Origin: Riptortus pedestris
Taxonomy: Eukaryota; Arthropoda; Insecta; Hemiptera; Alydidae
DNA length: 64,000 nucleotides
Reading direction: 5' to 3'
NCBI GenBank assembly: GCA_019009955.1
Contig: CM032228.1
Location: 230,506,001 to 230,570,000, forward strand
Under the pieces are notes generated by a model. The model did no database searches and had not been told where the DNA came from. It saw only the letters and a program-made list of their open reading frames with translations. Below are positions 11,286-21,791 of this stretch, piece by piece. Every line of letters starts with the position of its first letter. Position 1 is the stretch's first letter. The position numbers were made by a program, and so were the translations under genes.

Positions 11286-11908
11286 CCATACTCCTCAATT
11301 ATTTTTGCTATAGCTAATGAGTTCCTCATGCTGTTTGAAAACTTTTGAAAGCATTTTTACTTTCTTATACAATGTAAATTTTCAAAGTTTTACGCCCCCT
11401 CCCATCTGGGGGGCCCCTCGAATCTAGTTCGGCTTGACATCTCGCTAAATCGGCTAACCTTAGAATTTTGAAATTTCACATTTAGGATTACTGTAACGTG
11501 TAGCTGTGCACCTCCCCTTTTGATCGAAATTGAGTACAAGGGTAATGGAGTATATTTGATATCGTTTCTCCTAGGGTATTGAAAATAAAATATTTGTACA
11601 GGCCTTTTCTTTTTTTTGTGGTTTATAATGGAATTATGTTCTATGCCATTTTCCGATCCAATAAAATTGATTCCATATCACTTTCAAGTGAATTGCACCC
11701 TAACGTATTTAACTGAATAGGACTACAAGCAAGTCACGTGTTACCGTCATAAGATTTTTACTTGCAACCACTTTTTTGTTTGTTGTTTGCTACTAAATCA
11801 AAATATTATAGTCCGCACTGTGGAGCATAATGTGATTATTGTGATTGTGATTGAACAACATCTATTCCACACTCTTGTTATGGATATATTGGAGTATAGC
11901 CCTGTAGA
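11286..11908. other. AT-rich spacer
   Basis: No supported coding or repeat feature. Confidence 0.4.
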
Positions 11909-11990
11909 TAGATGACGCGTGGCGCAGCCTGGCGGCAAGCTGTGAGCTAGATCGTCGACCTCCCGATCGAGTCCTTGTCCGTCCTTGGCA
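11909..11990 (+). repeat. tRNA-like sequence (SINE head?)
   Basis: 'tggcgcagcctgg' fits the pol III A-box consensus (TRGCNNAGYNGG), and 'ccgatcgagtcc' about 40 bp downstream fits a B box. The acceptor arms do not pair convincingly, so this looks like the 5' head of a tRNA-derived SINE and not a working tRNA. It is a GC-rich patch in AT-rich DNA. Confidence 0.45.
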
Positions 11991-12612
11991 CCCCGTCCCC
12001 CCCTGCATCTCCTTCCTTAGACCAATTGCTGCTAATCATATCATCCGGCCGCTCAGGCCCATCTCATATTTACTAATCTCTAGCTATTCCTCTCCTTATT
12101 TTGTCTCATAGTTGCACACACGTAATGCTCAAGCCTCGCTAATCTCCATATTTTGAAAATATTGGTCCTCGTCGAGAATTCAAATTTAGACAGCCCATTT
12201 CAGCAATAAGATGGCTGGCTATGTCATTTACCAAGTCTCCAAGTCGATTGTGTTAAATAAAGTTTTCATCAGTTTCTTTATTTAGCCTGTCTTTCAGCAC
12301 TGGGAAGCATGTCTACTATTGTAGTAGTAATTTGGACGATGTAGGAATATTTCAAATCCCAAACCTGAACTATTTACTGCCCAACTCACGCTATATTGTC
12401 AGTTTTCCCTAGCTGTCATGTTCCTGAAAGGTAAACAAATTTGATATTGCTGCACATAATGCAATTTTCCAAATCCTACTTTCTAAACGATACACTTAAT
12501 ACCCTAACTTACCTAGAAAAGAAAAACCGATTAAGATTTACTAATATTAGTAAATTTACTTCAAATATACTTAAATAATTGGGATTAATTTTGATTCTTG
12601 AGGCACCTTTTT
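11991..12612. other. AT-rich spacer
   Basis: C-rich up to about 12060, then AT-rich with no supported feature. It may hold the body of the SINE-like unit to its left. Confidence 0.35.
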
Positions 12613-12720
12613 ATTAGCATATTTCCGCTGTGGGAAACCAGCTATTGAGGTTGTACTCCTGATGCGATTCTTCAAAAGTCCTTCTACTCGTTGAGATTAC
12701 CTTGGTGAGTTCGAGCGTGG
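12613..12720 (+). mobile_element. Family A 5'-end fragment
   Basis: 'tagcatatttccgctgtgg' then 'accagctattgaggttgt' and 'actcctgatgcgattctt' follow the first ~80 bp of family A. It is decayed and truncated. Confidence 0.6.
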
Positions 12721-13120
12721 ATGCGTTTAACTAAAAGTTCTGTAATGCCCAAAATCATGTCCCCGAAATAATAGCTTCTTTATTATTATTTTTTTTTTTT
12801 TTTTAAATGCTCAATCTTGAAGATAATGTTGTGTGTTTGAGTGTTTTCACCTCTCAGTAAACTGCCAGGATCCAATTCTGGACCCAAAGTCTTTTAACTA
12901 TTGTTTTATAATTCAGCAGAACCCGTAATAAAAAGTAATCTTACTTGTCACTTGCAACAACCATAACGATTTTAAAAGTTTTCTTACATTATTTATTCAT
13001 TGTAATCAAGATCCACCCCGACGTCCGGCTGCCCAAGCGATTACTCGGTTTAATGTGATTACACAGAAATGAGGGACTCTAAAATAAAAGTTTTGTTTTA
13101 TTATCAATTTTCAGTTATAT
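12721..13120. other. AT-rich spacer
   Basis: Contains a T run near 12789-12804. No other supported feature. Confidence 0.4.
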
Positions 13121-13376
13121 TAATTGATTTCAGGGGGCTCAGGTTAGCCATGCGAGTTAAAGCGTTGGCCTTTATCTCACATGGCAAACCTAGAGTGGCG
13201 AGTTCGATTCTCGCCTGGGCAAAGGAAATTATTTAGTGACGAAATTCATTAAATAACATCCTAAAATCCCACCCTGGCTAGAAAAGGGTGGTAACCTGTA
13301 GATAACCCGTCCCAATTAGCCTGAGTTTCAAAAAGTGGACGTTAATAAATAATACTAATAATAATAATTGATTTCA
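13121..13376 (+). mobile_element. tRNA-derived SINE, full length, with TSDs
   Basis: The body, about 13133-13364, begins 'ggggctcaggttagccatgc'. It has an A-box-like 'gagttaaagcgttggcc' and a clear B box 'gagttcgattctcgcc', recalling a class II (Ser/Leu-type) tRNA. A shared body follows ('ccaccctggctagaaaaggg', 'taacctgtagataacccg', 'aaaagtggacgttaata') and an (ATAAT)-type tail. Perfect 12-bp direct repeats 'taattgatttca' flank it (13121-13132 and 13365-13376). Non-autonomous, moved by a LINE. Three more copies are in this window. I cannot assign it to a named SINE. Confidence 0.85.
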
Positions 13377-13858
13377 ATTTGACTCTATAGAGTAAAGTTT
13401 AAACTGAATTGTGAATTGAAGTCTCGCGGAATTTAGGCCTCGACAAACGTACCTGCTAATCTGCTCTTATATGCTAATCCCACTCATTAGGTTCTGAAAG
13501 AACTGTAACACGAAATGCCAATTACTTAATTAGAAAGAGCATAGCAACTTCAACGGTGTTATTATTCAAGTGCTGGAAACAGTAACAGTCGTTGAAGGCT
13601 AGATGGAAGATATGGCAAAATTCCTCAACGTTGAAGTATAAAATAAATCTAATTTATGGGGACATTTTACCATTCCATCCATATATCCTTTAATTAAAAT
13701 ACTCAAGACCACAGCAACCACATGAATGAATATTATTATTATTTGTGGGATACAGCTGATAAACGGCTGATCATATTTGTTTGGAGTTCTAAAATATGTT
13801 TCAGAAACGACCATTTGACTACGGCATATAAAAAGGAGGAAGTTAAGGCACTATTTAT
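13377..13858. other. AT-rich spacer
   Basis: No supported gene; the 71-codon reverse frame here has no recognisable features. Confidence 0.4.
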
Positions 13859-14199
13859 CACTTTATAATACTTTCCATTTATTCAAATTCGTCCTGGGCT
13901 AGCACCTGGAGCGAATGATTACGTGTAGCACAATGCCTAGCTGTATAGTTCCAAAAGATCGAAACAAAATCATCCCAAACATAACTAGGTACTGAAAGTC
14001 CATCCTAAAACTATCCAATACAGCCATAAATGGCTGACTATAACTTGAAATTAGTTTCAGTTGAAAAGGAGGGACTTTGGTTGATAATTTTCCCCATACA
14101 GTGATTCATCATCTCTTCAGCTGTGTGTGTTCACGTGAGCATTCGCTCCAAGTGCTAGCCTAGGACAAAGTCGAGTAAACGAAAATATATTATGAAGTG
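13859..14199. mobile_element. Foldback/MITE-like element with ~72-bp imperfect TIRs
   Basis: The left arm (13859-13931) and right arm (14127-14199) are imperfect inverted repeats. 'cactttataat' pairs with 'attatgaagtg', and 'gggctagcacctggagcgaa' pairs with 'ttcgctccaagtgctagcc'. The ~195-bp middle has no coding potential. Structure suggests a non-autonomous terminal-inverted-repeat DNA transposon. I could not identify a target-site duplication. Confidence 0.65.
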
Positions 14200-14694
14200 T
14201 ATTTCCAAACACCCTTTGGATACGGCTGTGAAGCCAATTATTTATAAATCCTACCCAAGGGATGAAGAAAATCAGGTTAGTTCAAAATTTTTATACATAT
14301 ACAGTTGCCGCTATAATGGTCATTATCTAACTCGATATTTAAGTTGTTCATGTGACGTTAATAATGAAGTTCATTAATGGTTGAAATCAAACTAGAGTTG
14401 AGTTGTAGAGTTAGGAGGGGTGGGGGGGGGTGGTCGAAAATTCCAAATATCTCCGTCTTTATGACTAGGACTGAAAAGTTGTATGTAGCCAATATTCTTG
14501 CAAATTGAATTTTCTATAAATTTTGTCGTGTCCAGTTTTTCTCTACCTCGAATATTTACAAATCTATGTGCATTTTTTTGGTTTTAATTCACAAGAAATA
14601 GTATTTCTAATCTTACATGACATCATCAGCTCGTCATTTCAGCACGTAGATAATCGGCTTCCTTTGCACAGTACCTGCGTGGTGGACTTTTCCG
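14200..14694 (+). mobile_element. Degenerate family A copy
   Basis: 'acccaagggatgaagaaaat' and 'agttcaaaat' match the block before the microsatellite. 'gttgccgctataatggtc', 'taactcgatattta', a G-rich block, 'aatatctccgt' and 'tcttgcaaattgaattt' follow in the family A order. The 3' terminus is 'aatcggcttcctttgcac' then 'agtacctgcgtggtggactttt', a decayed hairpin end. The 5' terminus is missing; the copy abuts the foldback element. Confidence 0.65.
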
Positions 14695-15271
14695 GTTTTC
14701 CTATGTCCGTACCATTGCTTAACCTTTCCTTGGCAAGGTGGTGGGAATTATTATCGCCATACCATCTGAGTATTACTTTGGTTTGTCCTATTTCCTCTGG
14801 AATGATGGACTGCCTTTTCCCAAAGAGTCCGTGCTTTCCCACAGCCGGGGGAAATAAGCCTTTTTACCTGCGAGTTTAAATGTGAATGTCTCTCAGCACG
14901 AGATCTGGCGTGAAAAAGGGGAATAGACAGAAATAGAAGCAGTGCTGTGTGGAATATTCCACTTAGTAAAATGAGTGGCGAAGTGTGAGAAAGAGAGAGG
15001 GTAGGGAGTGTGAATTGATGGTTTTGACTCGCCTATTCTAGGAGTCACCTTGGCAAGGTTGAAGCGATTGCTGCCCCACCACGGAGTATCTTCTTCAATG
15101 CTGTCTGGGGACGCTGCCCCTCCAACGGCCCATGGCAGCTGTCTCCTCTATCTCCCATTATTCCAAAATGATCATCATCCATCCACTTTGGTTAGGATTG
15201 GTCGTGACTCCCAATTACAGAGGGTGTATTGCTCTATTATACGCAGTTCAGATTGCGTCGCAAGTCTTAAT
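14695..15271. other. Moderately GC-rich spacer
   Basis: Open frames (14523-14879 +, 15050-15298 +) cross it, but they start or end inside family A sequence and match nothing known. 'ccttggcaaggt' occurs twice (about 14729 and 15048). It could hide part of an unrecognised transposon. Confidence 0.3.
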
Positions 15272-15610
15272 AAAGTCCGCCACGTAGGTGCTGCCTAAAC
15301 TAAGCAGTTTTTATATTTGCTGACATGACGCATTCCTGAAATCATCTCACGATGTATTCTATACTTATATACATAATACTCCCATGAGTAGAAGTAGGAG
15401 TTCCGTACTTAGACTTTACAAAAGAATTTACGAATTATTCACTCGAGCGTCACTAGTTTAACAAGCCTGAATGTGGGTTTCTGTCACTTTTCGATCTGAC
15501 TCATAATAACGGAAATATTTTGGATTTTCGAATTCCCTCCCACCCCACTTTCAGCCATGTTCGAATATGATCTTCATTGTGGAACGAAACGGTTAACTAT
15601 TGAGGATTCT
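15272..15610 (-). mobile_element. Degenerate family A copy
   Basis: Starts with 'aagtccgccacgtaggtgct' then 'gcctaaactaagcag'. Later 'ttcgatctgactcataataa' and 'cggaaatatt' precede a C-rich block and a block near 'gttaactattgagg'. The microsatellite and the 5' terminus are lost. Confidence 0.6.
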
Positions 15611-15894
15611 TTATATCAAATAAATATTTTCGGGTAGCCCACACATTCCCATAATACTCCTACATTTAAAAGTCATTAACAATACCCATTTTATTGACAA
15701 GTATTACATTTTAAAATTGATAATTCTTTTTAAAATAAATGTTTTAACCCCAGCTAAAATTTCTGACTCTGTGTGTGTGCGTGCGTTTGCGCGTGTGACA
15801 TAGAATGTGTGAGCACATGATTTTGAATGTGCAAGATATAAGAAAATTTAATGTAAGCATTTTATTTATGCACATACTCATTTTTAGCAGATTT
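15611..15894. other. AT-rich spacer
   Basis: A short TG-rich patch at 15768-15800; nothing else supported. Confidence 0.4.
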
Positions 15895-15999
15895 CCCTTA
15901 AGGGAAATCAGCTATTGAGGTCGTACTCATGATGCGAGTTTCGAAAAATTTCTTCAAATGTCCAGCGATCCTACCAGATGATAAAAATGAAGTCCGTTC

Positions 16000-16063
<64 letters not shown>

Positions 16064-16614
16064 CTGTTAACACTCTAGCGGTCGCAATTTTTGTTTAATC
16101 GTCACCAAACTCGGTATTTAATCGTTTTATGTAAAAAGGAAGATCAAGTTCGTTAATGGCTGAAATCGGACCAGTGGGAGGGGGGTTTAGAGGAGGGATT
16201 TTTGAAAATTCAAACTATCTCCGTTATTATGCGTCGGATCGAAAAATTGTATAGAATAAATCTTAGTGCAAATTAAATTTACTATAAATATTGTTCTATA
16301 CATTTATTCTGTATCTTGAATATTAACCATGATATTTGCATTTGTATTCTGCGTGTGGTCCCCAGTAGGTTATGTTCGGACTTTCCGCCGAGAGCTCTGG
16401 CGGGAGTTTCCTTAACTATTCGTCCGTCGTGAATAGGTTTAGAGGTTAGGTTAACTGTTTTTTGGGGCTAGAAACTACTGGGTTATTACGCCCTAAATAA
16501 TGTTTTAGGTTTAGAGGTTTCTTACTACTACAGTTGTTATTATGCAGATTTCTCTATTGTAAAACTTCACGTGGGATTTCTGCTTAGTTTACGCAGCCCC
16601 TGCGTGACGGACTT
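15895..16614 (+). mobile_element. Family A copy, full length
   Basis: One of the best copies. The 5' end AGCAGATTTCCC lies within the perfect palindrome GATTTCCCTTAAGGGAAATC after a T run. The 3' end has 'gcagatttctctattg', then an inverted 'gtgggatttctgct', the hairpin ACGCAG-CCC-CTGCGT and 'gacggactttt'. In between are the TA microsatellite (16003-16059), a 'taacactctagcggtcgcaa' block and a GC cassette at about 16375-16510. No open frame of interest, so it needs proteins supplied in trans. About 720 bp. Confidence 0.85.
16003..16059. repeat. (TA)n microsatellite
   Basis: Uninterrupted TA tract in the central position of the family A copy at 15895. Confidence 0.95.
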
Positions 16615-16799
16615 TTATTTATTTGTTTTTTGTTTTAATTCTAACAATTTAATTTTAACAATTATTGTCTTCCTAATTTATTAGTCATCATATTTTTTAA
16701 TTATCCGGTTTCTTTATAAGATATTTTTTGTTTTTGTATTTAATGTTTCGTTTTCATATTTGTTTTTGTTTATTTTTTTTATTCGTTGATTCGTGCTTT
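16615..16799. other. T-rich spacer
   Basis: Strongly T-rich, no supported feature. Confidence 0.4.
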
Positions 16800-17129
16800 G
16801 ATTATTAAGCATATTTAATGATGAAAAATCTTATTCTAAGCTTAAATACCAAATATTGTTTTCAGCGGACCTTTATTATGTGAGATACATGCAAACACGT
16901 TGTGTGATGACGTTGCCAATTAAGATATTACCATGATAATGATAAACATTTTCGTTATTTAATCGTTTTATTCAACACCAAAAATCATAATCTTTAATGG
17001 CAGGTACTTGACCCGGAATAGAGTGGAGAGGGTTAGAGTGGAGAAATAAATTAAAAATATCTCTGTTTTTATGAGCCCCGCTCGTAGGAAATATGCTTAG
17101 TTTGAGGAGCTCCTGCGTAACGGGTTTTT
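16800..17129 (+). mobile_element. Family A 3' half (long-form interior)
   Basis: 'cttaaataccaaatattg', 'gagatacatgcaaacacgtt', an 'aatctttaatggcagg' block, a G-rich block, 'atctctgtttttatgag' and a decayed terminus 'atatgcttagtttgagg' then 'agctcctgcgtaacgggttt'. It lies just after the copy at 15895, in the same orientation, and lacks a 5' half. Confidence 0.7.
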
Positions 17130-17405
17130 ATCAGCATTCATGCCGTCTAATTCGTGTGAAGAAATAGTCCTGAATATTGGACACATAGAAAAATAAAGGT
17201 TATTCTTTCTTGTATATGAATAGGCCACTGAGTTGTGTGTCAAAAAAAAATTCCCATATTATAAATATATTAGGCAAAAAATAATGAAACCGAAGGAGAT
17301 CTGTCTAACTTAACTTTCTTTCGTGTATAAATATACATATAATATAATTTCCAACCTTTTCAATTAAATTTAAAGCCATCTTTACTAGGTTATTTTTATA
17401 TTATA
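17130..17405. other. AT-rich spacer
   Basis: No supported feature. Confidence 0.4.
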
Positions 17406-18314
17406 CTAGCTGTGCCCTGCGCGGGTTGCTAAGCCACCAATGAAAATACTAAATTAGGATAAAGATGTATATAATAAAAGTTACTCTAAATATCAAATTA
17501 AATATCTTTTCTTAGGTGTACGTTCGCCAAAAAAACAATAGGAAACGAAATATAACGATTTTTCATTTCCTGCCTCCCTAACAACACTCACTCCTGTTCG
17601 TTCCTCAAAATGTTAATATAGCTTATAGTTAAAGATACGGAGTTTAGTTGATTTCGATTTAATCTTTAATGTCCTATAACATTGTTGGCCCTTTCTATAG
17701 CTTTTCGAGTTTACCTCATTATACTTCGTTATACGGCAAAAGTGCATATAACAAAAGTTACTTTAAATAAACAAAACAAACAACTTTTGTTATATGCACG
17801 TTTGCCCAAAAATGAACACATTACATAATATCGCGATTTTATATTTCACACCTCCCTATTATCCCCACTCCTTTTCCTACCTCGAAATTTTAATATAGCT
17901 TATATTCAGGGAGGTGTTAATACCAAATCACATACTGAGTTTCGTTTAATTCGGTTGAGTCTTTTGTGACATAAAATTGTTGACTCCCACTATTGTTTTT
18001 AGCGTATAACTCATTTATACTTCGGTAAACGAGAAAAGAGTATATTACAAAAGTTACTCTAAATAACAAAATAAACAACTTTTGTTAAGTACATATTTGC
18101 CGAAAAACCAATAGGAGGCGAAATATACCTATTTTTAATTTCATGACTCTCTTATAACCCCCACTCCTGTTCGTCTCAGAGAATATTAATATAGCTAGAA
18201 ACCTAACCAGTTTTAGTAGTAATATACATACAAAGTTTCATAAAATTCGGTTCAGCCGTTTACGCTTCTATAAAGGACATGCAAACAAACATTCATTTTT
18301 ATGTATATAGTAGA
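17406..18314 (-). mobile_element. Helitron (family B variant), B2
   Basis: On the reverse strand it starts with TCTACTATATACATAAAAAT, a classical Helitron 5' end preceded by A. It ends with 'gcgcagggcacagctag' followed by T. The 5' subterminal part contains 'cggctgaaccgaatttta'. Inside, an 'aacaacttttgtta' landmark recurs about every 295 bp, as in B3. About 909 bp, non-coding. Its 3' hairpin is weaker than in B1 and B3-B5, so it is a distinct, older subfamily. Confidence 0.8.
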
Positions 18315-19294
18315 TTTCATTCTTTCTTATATTAACCATACATAAAATCTTTGTTTCTTAGAATAATAATAGTTGTAATGGTTTATTGCTCATGCCTCTC
18401 ATGGGTAGAGGTGAAGCATAAATTTATTCAATTTTACAACACTGAAATTCAGTATGATTATACTATGGAATGATCAGTGTTACTTCCAAACTTAGTTGTC
18501 CAATAAATCGTTTCCTTATTGACAGGAGAAGTCTGACAATTTTGAAAGAACAAATTTATGCACTTCCCAAGGAGAGAGAGCATATCACATAAATATTGAG
18601 GAAGAATGGTGCATTCCTGCCAAGTGCATTTGAATGAGTTCTCAACTAAACTACTGCTTATCTCATAAGAAGTATTTTATCCGATTTTTTGTGTCTAGTA
18701 TCAGTTGATTGTGGCTCTTAGGGTAGGGATCGTGGCTTAGACGCACCTCTGGGTTAAGAGGTTCTATCGAAGTAAACAGTTTTGTTACAAAATATTAAAA
18801 AAAAAGTTATTTCTTAATGCCCACATTATTCTACTATAACTCATACGTTGCCACTCTTAGTTAGGATGGGACTATGGATTTTATTTACAGAGTTCGTCAC
18901 TAATAACATTTCTATTGCTCACCAGGGAATCTAACCATTTCTCTAAGTTTGTCTAATGTATTAACCCCAACAGCCTTAACTCTCATGATAAACTTGAGCC
19001 TATGAATAGCAGACATTTTTCATGTTTCCCAATTATATGTATTTATTTATCCTGTAAGTGATATAATTAGATAAATGGAATTTCCGTTATAGAGCTGTGT
19101 GAAACCTTTCGGGAGTCTACAAATCCTTAGCACAATCCACCTGTAGCTTTAGAGAGTGCAAGTTGGAACTGTGGGCATGCCTACCAAATATTTGGACTAT
19201 TAAAACCTATCTAAACACTGTATGTACGTTGCTGGCAGTATCGATTGACTAATGCTGGGATTATCTTATGGTTTTCTTCTTTTCTTAATTTTTT
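18315..19294. other. AT-rich DNA
   Basis: No supported gene or repeat. Confidence 0.4.
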
Positions 19295-19417
19295 TAGCAG
19301 ATTTCCCTTAAGGGAAATCAGCTATTGAGGTTGTACTCATGACGCGATTTTCGAAATTTTTCTTCAAATGTCCATCGATCCTACCCAGGAGATGACGAAA
19401 ATGCGGTCCGTTCAAAA

Positions 19418-19468
<51 letters not shown>

Positions 19469-19926
19469 TGGCTGTCTATCTATCTATATATTTGTCTGTT
19501 ACCGCTCTAGCGGTCGCAATTATTGTTTAATCGTTACCAAACTCGATATTTAGTCGTTTTATGTAAAAAGAAAGATCAAGTTCGTTAATGGCTGAAATCG
19601 GACCAGTGGGAGAGGGGGTTTAGAGGGGAGGATTTTCGAAAATTCGAAATATCTCCGTTACTATACGTCGGATTGAAAAATATTACAGAATCAATCTTAT
19701 TGCAAATTAAATTTACTATAAATATTGTTATATACATGTATTCTGTATCTTGAATAGTTCGGACTTTCCGCCGTGAGCTCTGGCGGCCGTTTTCGTAATT
19801 ATTTGTCCCTCGTGAATAGGTTTCGAGGTTTCTTAATACTACAGCTGTTATTAGGCAGATTTCTCTATTGTTAAACTTCACGTGGGAAATCTGCTTAGTT
19901 TACGCAGCCCCTGCGTGACGGACTTT
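19295..19926 (+). mobile_element. Family A copy, full length, short form
   Basis: Intact 5' end with the perfect 20-base palindrome after a T run, and intact 3' end ('cacgtgggaaatctgct', hairpin, 'gacggactttttt'). The 12-base terminal motif AGCAGATTTCCC and its inverted subterminal partner GGGAAATCTGCT match perfectly. The GC cassette lies at 19758-19815. About 630 bp, among the least decayed copies. Confidence 0.87.
19421..19493. repeat. (TA)n microsatellite with interruptions
   Basis: TA units interrupted by 'tatg', followed by a 'ctatctatc' stretch; central position of the copy at 19295. Confidence 0.9.
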
Positions 19927-20879
19927 TTTTTTAGTATTCGCGAAACCCATCTCACTTATTTCATATTTAAGTTTTCTTCTATAAAAAACTGGTTGTAAAT
20001 TAAATATTGTGTTACTATATCAGAGAAAGGGACTAACTAAAACTGCAGAAATGCCTCGTCGGTATCAGTAACACAATTTGATTATCTATCATTGATTTAT
20101 CAAGTACTTAGTAAAAACGGATTTTGTGAAATCAATGTCTTAATTCCGATATTGGTCATTTCCTCTCTTAGCGTAAATTAAGCGCTGTATCTGTAACTAA
20201 TTAATGAAAGTCTCTCAAATAATTTTAAAGACTCGCTTGCTTAAAACATATATATATATTTTCTTATACTTTTAAATTACAATTGTCTTTCTTATAAGAA
20301 ACATAGTATCCCAACTGGTCTCTACAGTACTAACGTCCCTCTAGGACCATTGTGTCCGGTTCCTTTTTTTCCTTTAAGAGTTTTTCTCGGGAGTTTCCCA
20401 ATGCCCTTGATTTTTTTTCCTCCCGGTGAAAAGCCAGGACGGGGTGCAAAGTGTGAATAAAGGGCGGCCTATAGAAGGGACACGGCTCCCCCTACTCTAC
20501 GCCCCCTACTTCCGAAGGGTTCAACTCCTGACAATAGTATGATAGTTGCCTGCACTACCTGACAAACCTGCCGCTTAGGCTAGTTTCTCAAAGGCCTTTG
20601 TGATGCAAGTGCATTGGTCAATAGTTCTCGTGCCGCTGTCACTTCCTTCCCTTTCTGCATTTAAATGAAATCCCAAGGGTCGGATTGTGAAATCAAGAAA
20701 AGGAGGGGTACACGGATTTTAAATTACGTCTAGATACAACTAAAATACTATGATGTGTGGCAACGTTAGACTTCACTCTCTTCACTTGGGCATCGTATCC
20801 TCAACCACGCAAAATTGCTAGGAAAAGAAAACATTGTTTTATAATTCATTTATTTTTTATTTGAAAGAAAAATGGTTCT
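19927..20879. other. AT-rich DNA with a GC-richer patch
   Basis: 20340-20660 is more GC-rich, but I find no codon-like frame, domain or repeat in it. Confidence 0.35.
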
Positions 20880-20957
20880 TACCTACCAGAAGTCGAACCC
20901 GGGTATCCTGCATATCAAATTCATCATTTTCCATTAAGCTATGAGGACAGGTACAGT
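20845..20957 (-). repeat. tRNA-like sequence, probable SINE
   Basis: Reverse strand: 'catagcttaatggaaaat' fits an A box and 'cccgggttcgacttctgg' fits a B box. 'tacct' near the 5' end pairs with 'aggta' near the 3' end. The anticodon arm is not convincing. An A/T-rich run follows downstream on the reverse strand, as in a SINE tail. More likely a retroposed tRNA-derived sequence than a working tRNA. Confidence 0.5.
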
Positions 20958-21791
20958 CCCGTACTAAAAACATATAAAAAGAAAACTCTAATAAAAAGAA
21001 AAAAAATGTATTAATAATTATTTTCTGAGGATATATTTGGTAAGGCCTTCGGAGAATGCATATTGTTCTACCTACATGTATATCCAGATTACCACGGAAA
21101 CGCTCAAGGTACGACAAATATTACAACTAAATCCATCGATTTCCTATTGCCTTCTGCATCATGCCATCAACTATCTCATTCCTCTGTATCTCGTAGCCTG
21201 CAAAAGGTGGCTAACTCATTAGGCTTTGGCCTGTACGGGTACGTAAAATATAGCTTCAATCTACCCTCCTAAATCAATATTCACTGTTATTGAATCAATA
21301 CTCACTGCCATACTGTTAATGAGAATATAGATAAGGTGAGGCTTTTCCAAGTCCGTCACGATAAGTAGAGACGTCTCACATTCTGTTCTCTATTTATCCC
21401 TTAGTCAAAATATTAGGTAAACCGTATATGGTGCATATACAATATTTCTACCAAAGATTTAAAAAATGTTATATCTTTTTAGATACAAGATTAAAAGGTT
21501 AAATCTTTTTAGATACGCGTTTTTATAATATAGATGAAAGAAGATATGATGTTTAAGCTATTCAGTGACATAGTTACTTGAGCTTGCTCATTTTACCCGG
21601 TCTAAACTGTTATATCTCATATGACAATAAAGAGATGATGCAAGTAAACATGACAATCTCAGACTATTTCAAGATTTTTTTTATTTTATAAAAAGGTTTA
21701 TTTTCTTGTTCTATTCCACTCTGGTACTCTCCCAGTATTCTTTTACACCTCTCCGACAGAGGATCTCACTGAGAGCAAGAAGAAGCTTAAT
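20958..21791. other. AT-rich DNA
   Basis: No supported gene; the short frames here lack features. Confidence 0.4.

Noticed and set aside
14523..14879. 118-codon frame as a gene
   Set aside because: It spans the 3' part of a decayed family A copy and its terminus, and has no recognisable motif.
15895..16614. Family A as a MITE with terminal inverted repeats
   Set aside because: The inverted partner is subterminal at one end only, a hairpin follows it, and no target-site duplication is evident.
20880..20957. Functional tRNA gene on the reverse strand
   Set aside because: A and B boxes fit, but the acceptor stem pairs only partly and the anticodon arm does not form; a SINE-type remnant is more likely.
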